A stretch of 25,498 bases of DNA from CAZGWJ01 sp964529445 (GCA_964529445.1 CAZGWJ010000036.1:1-25498), one strand, 5' to 3'. Counted from the first letter of the stretch, positions 15,609 to 24,468 are shown. Notes: generated by a model from the letters alone, not told the origin. Numbers and translations: made by a program.

Positions 15609-17042
15609 TTACAAGGTGCTTTCTCCCATCAGCCAGAGATCCACACCCCGGGCCGCCGCACGACCCTCGGCGATGGCCCACACGATGAGGGACTGCCCCC
15701 GCGTCATGTCCCCCGCCACGAAGACACCGGGCACGTCCGTCATCCGGTCGGGACCGGACTTCACGTTGGTGCGGGCGTCCAGTTCCAGCCCGAGGCTCTC
15801 GAAGAAGGGATTCCTCTCCGGGCCCGTGAAACCCAGGGCCAGGAACACCAGGTCGGCCGGGACCTCGAACTCGCTGCCCTCGACCTCCCTCATGCGCGGG
15901 GCGCCCTGGGAGCGGGGCGTCCATTCCACCTGGACCGCCCGCACCCCCTTCACCGCCCCGTCCTCCGAGATGAACGCCTTCGTGGAGACGCCGTACAGGA
16001 TCTCCCCGCCCTCCTCGTGGGCCGGGGCGACGCGCAGGACCCTCGCCCATTGGGGCCAGGGGTTGTCGGGGGCGCGCTTGCGGGGCGGTTTGGGCATGAG
16101 TTCCAGCGAGGTGACGCTCGCGGCCCCCTGGCGATGGGCCGTGGAGATGCAGTCCGCTCCCGTGTCCCCTCCGCCCAGGACCACCACCCGCTTCCCGGCG
16201 GCGTCGATGGGCCGCTCCACCGGGTCGCCCTCCCGGATCCGGTTGGACTGGGTCAGGTATTCCATGGCCAGGTGCACACCGCGGGAATCGCGGCCCGGCA
16301 CCGGGAGGTCCCTGGCCTGGGTGGCGCCGCAGGCCAGGACAATGGCGTCATGGTTCCTGCGCACATCCTCGATGGGGATCGACCTCCCGATGTCCGCGCG
16401 GGTCTCGAACCGCACGCCCTCGGCCCGCATCTGCGCGAGGCGACGGTCCAGGAACCGTTTCTCCATCTTGAACTCGGGGATCCCGTACCGGAGAAGGCCC
16501 CCGATGCGGTCGTCCCGCTCGTAGACCGTCACCTGGTGACCGACGCGCGCCAACTGCTGGGCGCAGGCGAGCCCGGCGGGACCGCTTCCCACCACGGCCA
16601 CCTTCTTCCCGGTCCTTTCCCGGGACGGCATCGGCTGGATCCACCCCTCCGCCCAGGCCCGTTCGATGATGGCCAACTCGATGGCCTTGATGGTCACCGG
16701 CTGGTCGTACGCGTCCATGGCGAGCGTGCAGGAACTCTCGCAGGGAGCCGGGCAAAGGCGACCCGTGAACTCGGGGAAATTGTTGGTGGCGTGAAGGCGG
16801 TCGGAGGCCTCCTTCCAGCGTTCCCGGTAGACCCCGTCGTTCCAGTCGGGAATGAGGTTGCCCAGGGGACAGCCCCGGTGGCAGAAGGGCACTCCGCAAT
16901 CCATGCAGCGGGCCGCCTGGGTCTTGAGGGACGCGGGCTCGGCGGGCAGGACGTATTCCTTCCAGTCCCGAACGCGCTCGGCGGCCGGCCGCTTGGGGGG
17001 CAGTTCCCGCCCCGCTTCCATGAACCCCGTCGGTTTACCCAT
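15609..17042 (-). CDS. gltD: Glutamate synthase (NADPH) small subunit
   Basis: This 477-residue beta subunit passes electrons from NADPH through FAD and iron-sulfur clusters to GltB. The N-terminal cysteine region has Cys46, 49, 54 and 58 (CMDCGVPFCHRGC) and Cys97, 101 and 105 (CPAPCESSC) for 4Fe-4S clusters. The FAD-binding loop is VAVVGSGPAGLACAQ (about 148-162), and the NADPH loop VVVLGGGDTGADC follows near 280. A final FAD motif, GVFVAGDMTRGQSLIVWAI, lies near the C-terminus. The ATG at 17042 has GGAGG 6 nt upstream and sits 20 bp after the gltB stop, so the two are one operon. Length and motifs are normal for the family. Confidence 0.97.
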   Translation of the reverse strand: MGKPTGFMEAGRELPPKRPAAERVRDWKEYVLPAEPASLKTQAARCMDCGVPFCHRGCPLGNLIPDWNDGVYRERWKEASDRLHATNNFPEFTGRLCPAPCESSCTLAMDAYDQPVTIKAIELAIIERAWAEGWIQPMPSRERTGKKVAVVGSGPAGLACAQQLARVGHQVTVYERDDRIGGLLRYGIPEFKMEKRFLDRRLAQMRAEGVRFETRADIGRSIPIEDVRRNHDAIVLACGATQARDLPVPGRDSRGVHLAMEYLTQSNRIREGDPVERPIDAAGKRVVVLGGGDTGADCISTAHRQGAASVTSLELMPKPPRKRAPDNPWPQWARVLRVAPAHEEGGEILYGVSTKAFISEDGAVKGVRAVQVEWTPRSQGAPRMREVEGSEFEVPADLVFLALGFTGPERNPFFESLGLELDARTNVKSGPDRMTDVPGVFVAGDMTRGQSLIVWAIAEGRAAARGVDLWLMGESTL

Positions 17043-17062
17043 GACGTTCCTCCCTTCCGCCC

Positions 17063-20000
17063 TCAAGCCATCGCGGTTTCGGCGCTTTTCGCGTCCGCGG
17101 TCTTCAGGGCTTCGATCGCCTTCTTGTAATCGAAGGGCATGACTTTCACGATGCGCCGGGACTCCGCGGCCCACTCCTTCAGCAGCCGGCCCGCCACGGG
17201 ACTGCCCGTGAGGTCCCGGTGCCGCGCGAGAAGGCCCTTCACGAACTCCTCGTCCTCCGGTTCGAGCGTCTCCAAGCCCACCATCTCCCGGTTGCATCGG
17301 GTCGGGAAATCCCCCGTCTTGTCCCACACGTAGGCGATGCCGCCGCTCATGCCGGCCGCGAAATTCCGACCCGTTTCCCCGATGACCACCACGCGCCCGC
17401 CCGTCATGTACTCGCACCCGTGGTCCCCCACACCCTCGACGACGGCGTGGACCCCGCTGTTGCGGACGCAGAACCGCTCGCCCGCCTTCCCGCGGATGAA
17501 ACCCTCCCCGCTCGTGGCCCCGTAGAAAAGGACGTTGCCGACGATGATGTTCTCCTCGGCCGGGTAGACGGCCTCCCGGGGCGGGAGGACGATGATCCTC
17601 CCCCCGCTCAATCCCTTCCCCAGGTAGTCGTTGGCGTCGCCCTCCAGCCGCAGGGTCACGCCGCGCGGGAGGAAGGCGCCGAAGCTCTGCCCGGCCGAGC
17701 CCGTGAAGTCGATGCGCAGGGTGTCGTCCGGCAGGCCCTTCGAGCCGTGCCGCCTCGAGATCTCCGCGCCGACCTGCGTCCCGACGGTCCGGTCGGTGTT
17801 GCGGATGGGGAGGGCCAGGTGGACGGGCTTGCCCTCCTCCCACGCGTCCCGGCAGCGCGGGAGCAGTTCCCGACGATCCAGGGATTTCTCGAGACCGTGA
17901 TCCTGCCTCTTGAAGCAGTACGAACGGCCCTCGGAACGGGGCTTGTGGAAGACGGGACTGAGATCCAGTTTGCGGGCCTTCCAGTGGGCGACGGCCTCGT
18001 TCATCTCCAGCATCTCGGAATGCCCCACCATGTCGTCGACCGTGCGGAACCCCAGTTCCGCCATGATCTCCCGCAGTTCCTCGGCCACGAACAGCATGAA
18101 GTTCACCACGTGCTCGGGCTTGCCCGCGAACCGCTTGCGCAGTTCCGGGTTCTGGGTGGCCACGCCCACGGGGCAGGTGTCCTTGTGGCACACGCGCATC
18201 ATGACGCACCCCTCCGCCACGAGGGCCGTGGTGGCGAAGCCGAACTCCTCGGCCCCCAGCAGGCAGGCGATGGCCACATCGCGCCCCGTCTTCAACTGCC
18301 CGTCCGTCTGCACCGTGATGCTGTCGCGCAGGCGGTTCATGACGAGGGTCTGGTGCGTCTCCGCGAGGCCCAGTTCCCAGGGGAGTCCCGCGTGCTTGAT
18401 GGAGGCCAGCGGCGAGGCACCGGTGCCTCCGTCGAAGCCGCTGATGAGCACGTGGTCGGCATGGGCCTTGGCCACGCCCGCCGCCACCGTGCCGACGCCC
18501 ACCTCGGCCACGAGCTTGACGGAGATGCGGGCCTGCGAGTTGGCGTTCTTCAGGTCGTGGATGAGCTGGGCCAGGTCCTCGATGGAGTAGATGTCGTGGT
18601 GGGGCGGGGGCGAGATCAGACCCACGAAGGGCGTGGAATGCCGGGTCTTGGCGATCCAGGGATACACCTTGCGGCCCGGGAGCTGGCCGCCCTCGCCGGG
18701 CTTGGCGCCCTGGGCCATCTTGATCTGGATCTCGCGGGCGTTGACGAGGTAGTGGCTGGTCACGCCGAACCGGCCCGAGGCCACCTGTTTGATGGCCGAA
18801 CAGCGGGAATCGCCGTTGGGTTCGGGCGTGAAGCGGGCCTCGTCCTCCCCGCCCTCGCCGGTGTTGGACTTCCCGCCCAGGCGGTTCATGGCGATGGCGA
18901 TGGTCTCGTGCGCCTCGCGGCTGATGGAGCCGTAGGACATGGCGCCGGTGGCGAAGCGCTTGACGATCTCGCGGGCGGATTCCACCTCCGAAAGCGGGAC
19001 GGGATCCCCCTTCTTGAAGCGGATGAGCGACCGCAGGGTGACCAGGCCGCGGGACGGATCGTCCACGGCGCGGGAGTACTCCTTGAAAGTCGCGTAACTG
19101 CCGCTCCTCACGGCGTGCTGGAGTTTCTGGACGGTCTCCGGATCGAAGAGGTGCTTCTCCCCGTCCTGCCGCCACTGGTAGCGGCCTCCGTTGTCCAGGT
19201 CCAGTTCACGGGCGGGACGGGCGGGGAAGGCCGCCTGGTGCCGCAGTTCGGCCTCCCGGGCCAGTTCATCCAGACCGATGCCCTGGACGCGGGTCACGGT
19301 CGAGGTGAAGTACCGGTCCACGAGATCGCCGTTGAGCCCGATGGCCTCGAAGATCTGGGCCCCCCGGTAGCTCTGGATGGCGGAGATGCCCATCTTGGAC
19401 ATGATCTTCACGATGCCCTTGTGGGCGGCCTTGAGGTAGTTCCGGATGGCCGTCGGATGGTTGGTGCCCGCGGAGAGGACATCCCGCCGGACGAGGTCGT
19501 CCAGGGTCTCGAAGACAAGGTAGGGATTGACGGCGTTGGCTCCGTATCCCAGGAGCAGGGCGAAGTGGTGCACCTCCCGCGGCTCGCCGGATTCGACGAC
19601 GAGACCGACCCGGGTGCGCTCACCCCGCCGGATGAGATGGTGGTGCACGGCCGCGAGGGCCAACAGACTCGGGAGCGGCGCGTTCTCCCGGTCCAACCCC
19701 CGGTCGGAGAGGATGAGGATGGAGCACCCGTCCTTCACGGCGCGGCTGGCCTTGTCGCACACGGATTCCAGGGCGCGGGCCATGCCGCGCCCGTTATCGG
19801 CCACCTTGAAGAGGATGGGGAGGGTGGCGGACTTGAAACCGCGCTGGGAGGCCCGGGCAAGCTTGGACATCTCCTCGTTGCCGAGGATCGGGCTCTTCAA
19901 TTCGATCTGCCGGCAGGAGGAAGGACCCGGCATGAGCAGGTTGCCCTCCGGCCCCAGCGTGGTCTCCATGGTGACGACCAGGCGCTCCCGGATGGCGTCC

Positions 20001-21595
20001 AGGGGAGGGTTCGTGACCTGCGCGAAGAGCTGCTTGAAGTAGTTGAAGAGGGGCTGGGGCTTCTCGGAAAGGACCGCCAGCGAGGTGTCGTCCCCCATGG
20101 AGCCGATGGGTTCCTCGCCGTCGACGGCCATGGGCGTCAGCAGGATCTTCACGTCCTCGTGGGAATACCCGAAGGCCTTCTGCCTCTGCAGGAGCGTTCC
20201 GTGGTCCGTACCCGGCACATGGGGCGCCGGCTCCAGGTCTTCCAGGGCCACGAGGTTCTCCCGGAGCCATTGCCCGTAGGGCTGGGCCTTCAGCACGGCG
20301 TCCTTCACCTCGGGATCCTCGATGATGCGCCCTTCCCGCAGGTCGACGAGGAACATCCGCCCCGGCTCGAGCCGTCCCTTGCGGACCACGCGGGCCGGAT
20401 CGATGTCCAGCACGCCCACCTCGGACGCCATCACGACCAGCCCGTCGGAGGTGACGTAGTAGCGGGAGGGCCGCAGGCCGTTGCGGTCCAGCACCGCGCC
20501 GATGACGCGCCCGTCGGTGAAGGCCACGGAAGCCGGACCGTCCCAGGGCTCCATGAGGCAGGAGTGGTAGTGGTAGAAGTCCTTCTTGTCCTGCGGCATG
20601 GCGGCGTGACCGGACCAGGCCTCCGGAATGAGCATCATCACGGAGTGCGGGAGCGACCGCCCCCCCATGACGAGGATCTCCAGGGCGCTGTCCAGCGTGG
20701 CCGAATCGGACTTCCCCTCCTGGACGATGGGAAGCATGCGCCGCATGTCGCTCCTCGAGAAATGCGGGCACTCGAAAAGGTTCTCCCGGGCGCGCATCCA
20801 GTTGATGTTGCCCCGCAGGGTGTTGATCTCGCCGTTATGGGCCAGGAAATGGAAAGGCTGGGCCAGTTCCCAGGACGGGAAGGTGTTGGTGGAGAAGCGG
20901 GAATGGATCATGGCCAGCGCGGACTCGAAATCCGGGTCCGCCAGGTCGGGGAAATACGGTTCCAACTGTTCGGGGGTCAGCATGCCCTTGTACACGACCG
21001 TGCGGGCCGAAAGGCTGGGGATGGCGAAGAAGGCCTTCTGCCGGATCCCGGGGCTGGCGAGGACGGCGTTCTCCACGCGCTTCCGCACCAGGTACAGTCG
21101 CCGTTCGAACTCGTCCGCGTCCTGGACTTCCGAGGCGCGCCCCAGGAAGACCTGCTTCATGACCGGTTCGCAGGAGAGGGCGGAAGGCCCCACGGAACTG
21201 TTGTCGGTGGGCACGCGCCTCCAGCCGAGGACCTCGAAATCCTCCTCCTTCGCGATGCGTTCGAGGATCCTCTCGCAGAGGCCGGCCTGGAAGGAATCCC
21301 AGGGCAGGAAGACGAAACCCACGCCGTAGGAGCCGGCCGGCGGCAACGTGAAGCCGAGTTCCCCGGCGGCCTTCCTCAGGAAACGGTCGGGCACCTGGAC
21401 GAGCATGCCCGCGCCGTCGCCGGTGTTGCGCTCGCAACCGGTCGCGCCGCGGTGGGCGAGGTTCCGGAGGATCTCGACGCCCTGCCGGACGATCCGGTGG
21501 GAGGGCCGGTTCGAGAGGTCCGCCACGAAGCCCACCCCGCAGGCGTCCCGTCCCGCGTCGAGGGGCACCAGGGGCCTGTCCGATTCCTTCGCCAT
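17063..21595 (-). CDS. gltB: Glutamate synthase (NADPH) large subunit
   Basis: This 1510-residue alpha subunit hydrolyses glutamine and channels ammonia to 2-oxoglutarate, yielding glutamate. A short propeptide precedes Cys19 (DACGVGF), the expected N-terminal nucleophile of the class II amidotransferase domain. A central domain and the FMN-binding synthase domain follow (GLISPPPHHDIYSIEDLAQL, then ISGFDGGTGASPLASIKHAG). Cys1130, Cys1136 and Cys1141 (CVMMRVCHKDTC) bind the 3Fe-4S cluster. The C-terminal GXG beta-helix is present (GGRVVVIGETGRNFAAGMSG). I chose the ATG at 21595, 8 nt after GGAGG; the ATG at 21601 is only 2 nt from that site. It is followed directly by gltD. The 152-bp gap before it (to glnA) contains GC-rich hairpins but no clear promoter. 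Confidence 0.97.
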   Translation of the reverse strand: MAKESDRPLVPLDAGRDACGVGFVADLSNRPSHRIVRQGVEILRNLAHRGATGCERNTGDGAGMLVQVPDRFLRKAAGELGFTLPPAGSYGVGFVFLPWDSFQAGLCERILERIAKEEDFEVLGWRRVPTDNSSVGPSALSCEPVMKQVFLGRASEVQDADEFERRLYLVRKRVENAVLASPGIRQKAFFAIPSLSARTVVYKGMLTPEQLEPYFPDLADPDFESALAMIHSRFSTNTFPSWELAQPFHFLAHNGEINTLRGNINWMRARENLFECPHFSRSDMRRMLPIVQEGKSDSATLDSALEILVMGGRSLPHSVMMLIPEAWSGHAAMPQDKKDFYHYHSCLMEPWDGPASVAFTDGRVIGAVLDRNGLRPSRYYVTSDGLVVMASEVGVLDIDPARVVRKGRLEPGRMFLVDLREGRIIEDPEVKDAVLKAQPYGQWLRENLVALEDLEPAPHVPGTDHGTLLQRQKAFGYSHEDVKILLTPMAVDGEEPIGSMGDDTSLAVLSEKPQPLFNYFKQLFAQVTNPPLDAIRERLVVTMETTLGPEGNLLMPGPSSCRQIELKSPILGNEEMSKLARASQRGFKSATLPILFKVADNGRGMARALESVCDKASRAVKDGCSILILSDRGLDRENAPLPSLLALAAVHHHLIRRGERTRVGLVVESGEPREVHHFALLLGYGANAVNPYLVFETLDDLVRRDVLSAGTNHPTAIRNYLKAAHKGIVKIMSKMGISAIQSYRGAQIFEAIGLNGDLVDRYFTSTVTRVQGIGLDELAREAELRHQAAFPARPARELDLDNGGRYQWRQDGEKHLFDPETVQKLQHAVRSGSYATFKEYSRAVDDPSRGLVTLRSLIRFKKGDPVPLSEVESAREIVKRFATGAMSYGSISREAHETIAIAMNRLGGKSNTGEGGEDEARFTPEPNGDSRCSAIKQVASGRFGVTSHYLVNAREIQIKMAQGAKPGEGGQLPGRKVYPWIAKTRHSTPFVGLISPPPHHDIYSIEDLAQLIHDLKNANSQARISVKLVAEVGVGTVAAGVAKAHADHVLISGFDGGTGASPLASIKHAGLPWELGLAETHQTLVMNRLRDSITVQTDGQLKTGRDVAIACLLGAEEFGFATTALVAEGCVMMRVCHKDTCPVGVATQNPELRKRFAGKPEHVVNFMLFVAEELREIMAELGFRTVDDMVGHSEMLEMNEAVAHWKARKLDLSPVFHKPRSEGRSYCFKRQDHGLEKSLDRRELLPRCRDAWEEGKPVHLALPIRNTDRTVGTQVGAEISRRHGSKGLPDDTLRIDFTGSAGQSFGAFLPRGVTLRLEGDANDYLGKGLSGGRIIVLPPREAVYPAEENIIVGNVLFYGATSGEGFIRGKAGERFCVRNSGVHAVVEGVGDHGCEYMTGGRVVVIGETGRNFAAGMSGGIAYVWDKTGDFPTRCNREMVGLETLEPEDEEFVKGLLARHRDLTGSPVAGRLLKEWAAESRRIVKVMPFDYKKAIEALKTADAKSAETAMA

Positions 21596-21725
21596 GGTCA
21601 TCCCCTCCCTTCGCTCGCGGGGCGGATCCCCCGCCGGTTCCTTCATGAAAAATCCCGGCCCACCCAGGCGGGTCGTCGCCAGGGCGGGTCCGGGATCCGA
21701 CTCGGGCCGTTCAGGCCCCGGTGCT

Positions 21726-21738
21726 CGGGGAAACCCCG
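21726..21738 (-). terminator. Short GC hairpin after glnA
   Basis: On the minus strand, CGGGG-TTT-CCCCG forms a 5-bp stem with a 3-nt loop, 9 nt past the glnA stop. It has no T-run. It could slow polymerase, or glnA transcripts may continue into gltBD. Confidence 0.3.
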
Positions 21739-21747
21739 CGCTTGGCC

Positions 21748-23160
21748 TCAGCAATCATAGTACAAATGGAACTCGTAGGGCACGGGCCTCAATCGCATGG
21801 GATCGAGCTCCTTTTCCCGCTTCCAGGAGATCCAGGTTTCGATCACATCCGGGGTGAAGACCTTGCCCTTCGTCAGGAAGTCGTGGTCCTTCTCCAGGGC
21901 GTTCAGGGCTTCCTCCAGGGACCCCGGCGTCTTGCGGGTCCCCGCCAGCTCCTCGGCCGTCATCTCGTAGATGTCCCGGTCCAGCGGGTCGCCCGGGTCG
22001 ATCCGGTTCTCGATGCCGTCCAGGGCGGCCATGAGCATGGCGGGCCAGGTGAGGTAGCCGTTGCAACTCGGATCCGGGCAGCGGAACTCGACGCGCTTGG
22101 CCTTGGGACTGTTCGAATACATGGGGATGCGACAGGAGGCCGAGCGGTTGCGGGCGGAAAGGCACAGGTTCACCGGGGCCTCGTAGCCCGGGACCAGCCG
22201 CTTGTAGGAATTGGTGGTGGGAGCCGCGAAGGCCAGGATGGCCGGCGCGTGCTTCAGGATCCCCCCGATGGCGTGGAGGCCCAGCTTGGAAAGCCCGGCG
22301 TAACCGTCCCCCGCGAAGAGGGGTTTCCCGCCCTTCCACAGGGAGAAATGGGTGTGCATGCCGGAACCGTTGTCCTCGAACACGGGCTTGGGCATGAAGG
22401 TCACGGTCTTGCCGCGGCGCTTGGCGACGTTCTTGACGATGTACTTGTACCACATGAACTGGTCGGCCATCCTGAGGAGCGGCGCGTAGCGCATGTCGAT
22501 CTCGCTCTGGCCGGCCGTGGCCACCTCGTGGTGGTGGGCCTCCACGACGATGCCCACCTTCTCCATCTCGGCCACCATCTCGGCGCGCAGGTCGCCGAAC
22601 GTGTCGGTGGGACTCACCGGGAAGTAGCCGCCCTTGAACGAGGGCTTGTAGCCCAGGTTCGGCTCCTCGAAGCGGGCCGTGTTCCAGGCGCCCTCCACGG
22701 AGTCGATCTGGTACATGGCGTTGTTCTGGGACTGGTTGTACCGCACCTCGTCGAAGATGAAGAACTCGGCCTCCGGGCCGATGTAGCAGGTGTCGGCCAC
22801 GCCGGAATCGGCCATGTACTTCTCGGCCTTCCGGGCCACGTTGCGGGGGTCCCGGCTGTAGGGCTCGCGCGTGACGGGATCCACGATGTTGGCCAGCACG
22901 CTCAGGGTGGGTTTCTCGAAGAAGGGGTCCATCAGGGCCGTGTCGAGGTCCGGGATGGCCATCATGTCCGACTGGTGGATGCTCTGCCATCCGCGGATGG
23001 AGGACCCGTCGAACCCGAGGCCTTCCTTCAGGGTCCCCTCGTCCAGGGCCTTCACCGGATACGAGCAATGCTGCCAGGTCCCCAGGAGGTCGACGAATTT
23101 GAGGTCGATCATCTCGGCGTTGTTCTTCTTGGCGATTTCCAGGAATTCCTTCGGTTGCAT
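21748..23160 (-). CDS. glnA: Glutamine synthetase type I
   Basis: This 470-residue enzyme condenses ammonium and glutamate to glutamine with ATP; the family forms dodecamers. Visible motifs are GFDGSSIRGW (49-58, including the Asp/Ser latch near the active site), the metal residues Glu130 and Glu132 (GPEAEFF), Glu212 and Glu220 (HHHEVATAGQSEID), His269/His271 (GMHTHFS), and RVEFRCPD (356-363). Tyr398 (DRDIYEM) aligns with the adenylylated Tyr397 of E. coli, so this is a GSI-beta-like enzyme that could be adenylylated. The ATG has AAGGGGG 5 nt upstream. A sigma-54-like -24/-12 element and competing hairpins precede it. It lies between glnB and gltBD, all on one strand. Confidence 0.98.
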   Translation of the reverse strand: MQPKEFLEIAKKNNAEMIDLKFVDLLGTWQHCSYPVKALDEGTLKEGLGFDGSSIRGWQSIHQSDMMAIPDLDTALMDPFFEKPTLSVLANIVDPVTREPYSRDPRNVARKAEKYMADSGVADTCYIGPEAEFFIFDEVRYNQSQNNAMYQIDSVEGAWNTARFEEPNLGYKPSFKGGYFPVSPTDTFGDLRAEMVAEMEKVGIVVEAHHHEVATAGQSEIDMRYAPLLRMADQFMWYKYIVKNVAKRRGKTVTFMPKPVFEDNGSGMHTHFSLWKGGKPLFAGDGYAGLSKLGLHAIGGILKHAPAILAFAAPTTNSYKRLVPGYEAPVNLCLSARNRSASCRIPMYSNSPKAKRVEFRCPDPSCNGYLTWPAMLMAALDGIENRIDPGDPLDRDIYEMTAEELAGTRKTPGSLEEALNALEKDHDFLTKGKVFTPDVIETWISWKREKELDPMRLRPVPYEFHLYYDC

Positions 23161-23180
23161 GACATCCCCCTTGTTTTCGA

Positions 23181-23202
23181 GCTTTTTAGGTTGTTAAAAA
23201 GC
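23181..23202 (-). promoter_or_regulatory. Alternative hairpin that would sequester the T-run in the glnA leader
   Basis: GCTTTTTA-ACAACC-TAAAAAGC on the minus strand is a perfect 8-bp stem with a 6-nt loop. Its left arm contains the T-run (23196-23200) of the terminator-like hairpin at 23196-23237, and it also takes the last two bases of that hairpin's stem. The two folds exclude one another, which is the geometry of a terminator and antiterminator pair. Confidence 0.5.
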
Positions 23203-23237
23203 CCGCTAACGTTGCTTGTTTAAAGCAAGGAGCGGGC
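23196..23237 (-). terminator. Terminator-like hairpin with T-run upstream of glnA
   Basis: On the minus strand GCCCGCT (23237-23231) pairs with AGCGGGC (23207-23201), and within it TTGCTT pairs with AAGCAA around a 5-nt loop. TTTTT follows at once. This is a convincing intrinsic terminator or attenuator fold, ending 36 bases before the glnA ATG. Its 5' arm overlaps the sigma-54-like promoter, so transcripts starting from that promoter would lack the arm. Confidence 0.65.
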
Positions 23238-23239
23238 CA
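23224..23239 (-). promoter_or_regulatory. Candidate sigma-54 (-24/-12) promoter for glnA
   Basis: The minus strand reads TGGCCCGCTCCTTGCT, close to the consensus TGGCACG-N4-TTGCW and with the exact GG-N10-GC spacing. Transcription would begin near 23213, about 50 nt before the glnA ATG. Sigma-54 control of glnA by nitrogen is well known in proteobacteria. No clear NtrC site was found upstream. The same bases also fit one arm of a hairpin, which could be the real reason for their conservation. Confidence 0.55.
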
Positions 23240-23330
23240 TTCCAGAAAAATTCGCGAAAAATCAGAGAAACCATTGTTTTACAAAGCTATTTAACCTGTT
23301 CCGTATCGGCTTATGGTCGACCCGAATACG

Positions 23331-23367
23331 AAAAGTGGGCCACTTTCTTTCCTTTTGGCCCACTTTT
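23331..23367 (-). terminator. Intrinsic terminator of the amtB-porin-glnB transcript
   Basis: AAAAGTGGGCCA (23331-23342) and TGGCCCACTTTT (23356-23367) are perfect 12-bp inverted repeats around a 13-nt loop, 15 nt past the glnB stop. The A- and T-rich ends give a T-run on either strand, so it can work in both directions. Confidence 0.85.
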
Positions 23368-23382
23368 CATACCAAAAACCGA

Positions 23383-23724
23383 TCAGCCGATGGCCGCCTT
23401 TCCCTTCTCCCCGGTCCGGATGCGGATGCATTCCTCGAGATCGAGGATGAAGATCTTCCCGTCCCCGACCTGGGCCGTCTTGGCCCCCCCCGTGATGGCC
23501 TCGACGGCCGGCTTCACGAAGTCGTCGTTCACGGCGATCTCCATCTTGACCTTCTTCAGGAGGTTGCCCGCTTCCCGGTGGCTCCGGTACACCTCGGCCA
23601 CCCCCTTCTGTCGGCCCCGGCCCATCACGCTCGTGACGGTGACCAGGTGGATCTCGCGGGCTTCCAACCGGTCGAGCACTTCATGCATGCGGTCCTGCTG
23701 GATGACGGCGATGATGTATTTCAT
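23383..23724 (-). CDS. glnB: P-II family nitrogen regulatory protein
   Basis: This 113-residue P-II protein is a small trimeric signal protein that binds ATP/ADP and 2-oxoglutarate and controls partners such as Amt. Conserved parts include GRQKG (37-41) with Gln39, Tyr46 in the T-loop (EVYR), Lys58, and the C-terminal signature GDGKIFILDLEECIRIRTGE. Position 51 is Glu instead of the Tyr that is uridylylated in E. coli, so classical GlnD control at that residue is not possible. The ATG has AAAGGGG 6 nt upstream and lies 21 bp after the porin stop, so it is in one operon with the porin and probably amtB. A strong terminator follows. The amtB context suggests a GlnK-like role; glnK would be an equally fair name. 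Confidence 0.95.
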   Translation of the reverse strand: MKYIIAVIQQDRMHEVLDRLEAREIHLVTVTSVMGRGRQKGVAEVYRSHREAGNLLKKVKMEIAVNDDFVKPAVEAITGGAKTAQVGDGKIFILDLEECIRIRTGEKGKAAIG

Positions 23725-23745
23725 GGCTTTCCCCTTTCCCTTTCT

Positions 23746-24468
23746 CTATGAAGCGCAGGCCAACTTGATTCCCACGACGGTTTCCCGGGTCTGCCCCCCG
23801 TCGGCCGGATCCTCCAGGTCACCGAACGGCAGGGTGACGGCGATCCCGGGGCTGATCGAGACCTTCTCCGTGACGGCCCAGTTGAAACCCGTGCCCAGGG
23901 TGACATCCAGTCCCTCGCCCTCGATGAACAGATGCCGGTTGTAACCCGCCAACACCCGGGCGCTCCAGGTCACCGGCCCCTTCCCCAGGGGCGTCAAGAC
24001 CTCCAGGGCCCCCTCCAGGTAATCCCCCGTGCCGCCCCCCTTCTCCTCGTCGCCGTGGTCGTGGTACCAGGTCAGGCGCGGGGAGAGGAAGTGGGCGGCC
24101 GAGAGACCCGCGTAGAACTCCCGGCTGTAGAGGTCGGCGGACGGGAAATCGTACACGATGTACCCGAGGGAAAGATTCACCGGTCCAAGCGCCCTCGTGT
24201 AGTCCAGGGTGTAATCCACCTCGTCGGCGTCCGCCGGTCCCGTCCCGATCCCGAAACTGCCCCAGATCCCGGCCGTGAACCCGGAGATCCCCGCCCGGAC
24301 GCCCTGCTGAAGGACGGGGGAATCGTCCAGGGTGAACCCGCGCCACTGGTAGCGGGACTGCACGGCGTGGTCCATGCCGAAAACGACCGGCGAACCCTCC
24401 GCACCGGCACCCCCGACGACCATCCAGAACATCACTGCCAGCATGATGGGTATCCGTTTCCTGTCCAT
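23746..24468 (-). CDS. TorF/Gcw_chp-like putative outer-membrane porin
   Basis: This 240-residue exported protein has a signal peptide (about 1-23, cleavage after GAGA). The mature part begins with a barrel strand containing the family-like segment SRYQWRGFTLDDSPVLQQGV, then GFTAGIWGSFGIG and DEVDYTLDYTRALGPVNLSLGY. Alternating residues and Tyr/Trp/Gly content suit a beta-barrel, and this layout matches TorF (Gcw_chp) putative porins. The ATG at 24468 has AAGGAG 6 nt upstream; the open frame continues upstream but lacks signal-peptide features there. It lies between amtB and glnB on the same strand. That position suggests outer-membrane uptake of a nitrogen source, but the substrate is not shown. 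Confidence 0.75.
   Translation of the reverse strand: MDRKRIPIMLAVMFWMVVGGAGAEGSPVVFGMDHAVQSRYQWRGFTLDDSPVLQQGVRAGISGFTAGIWGSFGIGTGPADADEVDYTLDYTRALGPVNLSLGYIVYDFPSADLYSREFYAGLSAAHFLSPRLTWYHDHGDEEKGGGTGDYLEGALEVLTPLGKGPVTWSARVLAGYNRHLFIEGEGLDVTLGTGFNWAVTEKVSISPGIAVTLPFGDLEDPADGGQTRETVVGIKLACAS

Noticed and set aside
17219..21760. 1513-residue open frame on the plus strand
   Set aside because: It lies opposite gltB, whose motifs and length are complete. High GC leaves the antisense frame open; it has no recognisable domain.
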